Positions 61,920-64,000 of a DNA stretch of 64,000 nucleotides are shown one piece after another. A program made the position numbers and the translations under genes. Numbering within the stretch: position 1 is the stretch's first letter; each line of letters starts with the position of its first letter. The stretch covers positions 40,310-104,309 of the forward strand of contig ONKA01000007.1 in NCBI GenBank assembly GCA_900318265.1, read 5' to 3'. Source of the stretch: an uncultured Bacteroidales bacterium. GTDB taxonomy: Bacteria > Bacteroidota > Bacteroidia > Bacteroidales > F082. Under the pieces are notes generated by a model. It was not told where the DNA came from. It did no database searches and worked only from the letters and a program-made list of their open reading frames with translations.

Positions 61920-62480
61920 TTACTTCTGAATCAACTTCTCCAACCGATTATACCAGTCCTCCCCGAACTTCCGCACCATCGGGGCTTTGAGAAATTTCCA
62001 CAGCGGTATACCTTCGTGTTCACCTTTTCGTTTGGCGGGTACGCAGACGCTCCATTCGTGGTAGAGAATATGTGTGAAGCCATCTTTCTCCACCAAACGA
62101 ATGGGATAAAGATGGCATGAAATCGGTTTCCAAAAGTCGCATTTGCCTTCCAAATAGGCTTTTTCGATGGCGCAGAGCGCCGTGCCGTTCTCGTGGAAAT
62201 AGACAAAAGCGCATTCCTCGCCATTCACCAAGGGCGTGACGAGTTCGCCTGTCTCGTCGTAATCGTAGACATCGTTTTCTTCAATCACTTTGATGCCTTC
62301 GGGGCGCATATACGGCTTAATGGCTTCTAAGTTATCTTCAATTTGCTCAATTTCAGAGGCTTCGAGAGGTGCGCCGGCATCGCCAGCCACACAGCACCAA
62401 CCCTTGCATTTCGGCAGGCAGCAGCAGAATTGGGCATTCAGGAATTCGTCGGTGACGACGACATTGTCGAGGATAATCAT
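61920..62480 (-). CDS. DUF3109 family protein
   Basis: 186 residues from the ATG at 62480 (MIILDNVVVTDEFLNAQF); longer in-frame extensions run through non-coding AT-rich DNA. The cysteine cluster CCCLPKCKGWCC (residues about 20-31), with further Cys in EECAFVY, ALCAIE, KCDF and SCHLYP, marks DUF3109, a YkgJ-like family thought to bind zinc or an iron-sulfur cluster. Function unknown. A TATCTTTG box ends only 4 bases before the ATG, suggesting a nearly leaderless transcript. Confidence 0.88.
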   Translation of the reverse strand: MIILDNVVVTDEFLNAQFCCCLPKCKGWCCVAGDAGAPLEASEIEQIEDNLEAIKPYMRPEGIKVIEENDVYDYDETGELVTPLVNGEECAFVYFHENGTALCAIEKAYLEGKCDFWKPISCHLYPIRLVEKDGFTHILYHEWSVCVPAKRKGEHEGIPLWKFLKAPMVRKFGEDWYNRLEKLIQK

Positions 62481-62484
62481 GGCG

Positions 62485-62492
62485 CAAAGATA
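62485..62492 (-). promoter_or_regulatory. -7 box of the DUF3109 gene
   Basis: TATCTTTG on the minus strand followed by CGCC and the ATG. No TTG at a proper distance. It supports the ATG at 62480 as the start. Confidence 0.45.
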
Positions 62493-62549
62493 CTGAAAAC
62501 AATAATCTGATATATTATTCGTTGATATAATAACTATTGGAATACAAAA

Positions 62550-63305
62550 ATGGAAAATGAAAACGAGAAATGCCTTAAACAAAAAAGGAACTTTTTCGTG
62601 AAGTTTTGGTGGATTTTTCCTATAGTTAATCTTGTTAGTGCTTTGTTGATAGTACCTTCTGCCAACCATAACCTTTGGGGATTGACTTCCGCATTATTTA
62701 TTGTGTTTGTTGTATTATTGGTTGTTCAAGGAATCATATTCATTTATTGCCTTTGCAAAAAAGAATGGTGGCAATCTGTAGGTTCAGCGATAGGTTGTAT
62801 AGTTTGTTTTATTGCATTTTATATTATTTCATTCATTTATCTAATAGTAAGTAGTTCACAACCAGACCCTTTCGGCAAAGAACATCCCATACCCGAAGGA
62901 ATGGAATACGAGATTCCTCTAAATGAAAATGCTCCTGTTGAGGTAATCGTTGATGGTTTTTCAGAAAAAGAGTGTTTACAAGTTTGGAACGATTTTCAAG
63001 GAGGTTTGTATCAATACAGTTTTTACTACCCAGAATTACCTGATGGCGATGTGTTTCTGCGGTGTTTTGAGGTAACGGAAAACATTGAATTGTCTACATC
63101 GAGATTGCGAAAAGCATCTACTGTAAAAGTGATTGACCATACGGAATTTGGTATGATTGCAGACAAACAGAATTTCACAATATACGAAGGCGATTGGGGA
63201 GATTACTATGTGGCTCGTATCGAAGTATGGTATAAAAATGCGAGAACTGGAAAAGAAACCAAACTGTTGGAAAAGATTTATCGTGTTGAAGGTTGGATGA
63301 GATAA
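62550..63305 (+). CDS. Hypothetical membrane protein, AT-rich
   Basis: 251 residues. Three predicted TM helices lie in the first 110 residues (FPIVNLVSALLIVPSA, LFIVFVVLLVVQGIIFIYCL, IGCIVCFIAFYIISFIYLIV). A soluble domain of about 140 residues follows (DGFSEKECLQVWNDFQGGLY, FTIYEGDWGDYYVARIEVWY). No family recognised. Its base composition is clearly more AT-rich than neighbouring housekeeping genes, and repeat copies lie on both sides (61828 and 63337). Together these hint at later acquisition. Confidence 0.72.
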   Translation: MENENEKCLKQKRNFFVKFWWIFPIVNLVSALLIVPSANHNLWGLTSALFIVFVVLLVVQGIIFIYCLCKKEWWQSVGSAIGCIVCFIAFYIISFIYLIVSSSQPDPFGKEHPIPEGMEYEIPLNENAPVEVIVDGFSEKECLQVWNDFQGGLYQYSFYYPELPDGDVFLRCFEVTENIELSTSRLRKASTVKVIDHTEFGMIADKQNFTIYEGDWGDYYVARIEVWYKNARTGKETKLLEKIYRVEGWMR

Positions 63306-63336
63306 GAAAATGAGTAATTTTGCAGCGAATTTGAAT

Positions 63337-63364
63337 CTAGATTGCTTCGTTCCTCGCAATGACG
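63337..63364. repeat. Half copy of the dispersed palindromic element
   Basis: CTAGATTGCTTCGT (63337-63350), T, then CCTCGCAATGACG (63352-63364): the right half of the element at 61828-61905, with a shorter join. A run of TTTAAATCTTTAAATC direct repeats follows (to about 63415). Confidence 0.8.
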
Positions 63365-63419
63365 CGAAGCGGCAGAAATCTTTGAATTTTTAAATCTTTA
63401 AATCTTTAAATCATAAAGT

Positions 63420-64000
63420 ATGGCTTTTAACCTCAGAAACAGAAACTTCCTGAAGTTGTTGGACTTCACTCCGGAAGAGATTAAGTTCTTACTGAAACTT
63501 GCTGCCGACCTCAAGGCCGCCAAGTATGCAGGCACCGAACAACCCAAACTGACGGGCAAGAATATTGCCCTGATTTTCGAAAAGACCTCGACCCGCACTC
63601 GCTGCGCCTTCGAGGTTGGCGCCAAGGACCAAGGTGCCCACGTCACCTATCTCGGCCCTACTGGCTCACAGATCGGCATCAAGGAATCGATGGCTGACAC
63701 CGCACGCGTGTTGGGTCGTATGTTCGACGGCATCGAGTACCGTGGCTTCGACCAGGCCACTGTCGAGGAACTGGCCAAATATGCCGGTGTTCCCATATGG
63801 AACGGTCTTACCGCCGAAGCTCACCCCACTCAGATTCTGGCCGACTTCCTCACCATTCAGGAGCATACCGATAAGCCCCTCAACCAGGTGAAGTTCGCTT
63901 ATATCGGCGATGCCCGTTATAATATGGGCAACAGCCTGATGGTCGGTGGTGTGAAGATGGGTATGGACATCCGCATTATCGCCCCCAAGAAACTGCAGCC
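63420..64000 (+). CDS. argF: Ornithine carbamoyltransferase (3' end outside window)
   Basis: 193 codons from the ATG at 63420 to the window edge. The carbamoyl-phosphate-binding motif STRTRCAF, the second-half [17 protein letters not shown] (HPTQ) and the start of the ornithine-binding domain ([20 protein letters not shown]) identify it. It joins carbamoyl phosphate and ornithine to citrulline in arginine synthesis, or runs the reverse step in the arginine deiminase pathway. With only the N-terminal part visible, argF and arcB cannot be separated with certainty; argF is the default. Confidence 0.9.
   Translation, partial: MAFNLRNRNFLKLLDFTPEEIKFLLKLAADLKAAKYAGTEQPKLTGKNIALIFEKTSTRTRCAFEVGAKDQGAHVTYLGPTGSQIGIKESMADTARVLGRMFDGIEYRGFDQATVEELAKYAGVPIWNGLTAEAHPTQILADFLTIQEHTDKPLNQVKFAYIGDARYNMGNSLMVGGVKMGMDIRIIAPKKLQ

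Overview
The window is chromosomal DNA from a member of the Bacteroidales, probably an uncultured gut or rumen lineage. The main evidence is many secreted proteins ending in type IX secretion system (T9SS) type A sorting domains, a PorZ-like gene, a GldH-like lipoprotein, an UpxY/NusG-like antiterminator, and DUF4249 and TonB-receptor genes. Promoters match the Bacteroidetes pattern TTG-N19-22-TAnnTTTG, and start codons have no clear Shine-Dalgarno sequence. Housekeeping genes look GC-richer than the secreted-protein genes and the 62550-63305 gene. I cannot name a genus.

Layout. 1-546: 5' part of a secreted protein gene (minus). 928-5190: queA, glycyl-tRNA synthetase, a lipoprotein and a zinc-ribbon membrane protein. 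5393-18526: a 13-kb run of T9SS cargo genes (toy-like/YD-like, BspA-type leucine-rich repeat, a repeated 'WGQT' domain, GLUG-like and CotH kinase proteins) with one TPR/HTH regulator inside it, closed by a strong bidirectional terminator. 18599-23736 (minus): nucleoside hydrolase, then a NUDIX, lipoprotein and AsmA operon. 23825-28361: omega-amidase, tadA, a ClC channel (minus), exonuclease III and tRNA-Arg(CCT). 28378-33131: another T9SS cargo gene (minus), porZ and recO. 33190-38523 (minus): a coiled-coil membrane protein, then a GldH-like, Wza, Wzc, UpxY operon. 38681-41811: mrdA-rodA. 41827-43905: metG (minus). 44028-49527: beta-barrel, S41 peptidase, TonB receptor and DUF4249 cluster. 49622-56048: exported flavodoxin, DUF937, an LRR cargo protein, a frameshifted S46 peptidase, a small protein and a MATE transporter. 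56224-61812: a tightly overlapped LysM, SGNH, SGNH, MBOAT operon. 61920-64000: DUF3109, an AT-rich orphan membrane protein and the 5' end of an ornithine carbamoyltransferase gene.

How the parts fit. PorZ (and perhaps GldH) belongs to the secretion and gliding machinery that would export and anchor the cargo encoded at 5393-18526, 28378-29988 and 50948-52144. mrdA-rodA builds the lateral wall. The 56224-61812 operon looks like an envelope O-acylation system: a membrane acyltransferase, two periplasmic SGNH proteins and a LysM wall-binding protein whose transglycosylase-like domain has lost its catalytic glutamate.

The most unusual DNA-level signal is a family of six 28-bp palindromes with near-constant 9-bp arms and a variable, self-complementary core. 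Five lie at the same place inside the sorting-domain coding region of five T9SS genes. The sixth lies between two convergent genes. Several other dispersed palindromic repeats occupy intergenic gaps, and one family also lies inside coding sequence. No insertion sequence, CRISPR array, rRNA or phage gene was seen.
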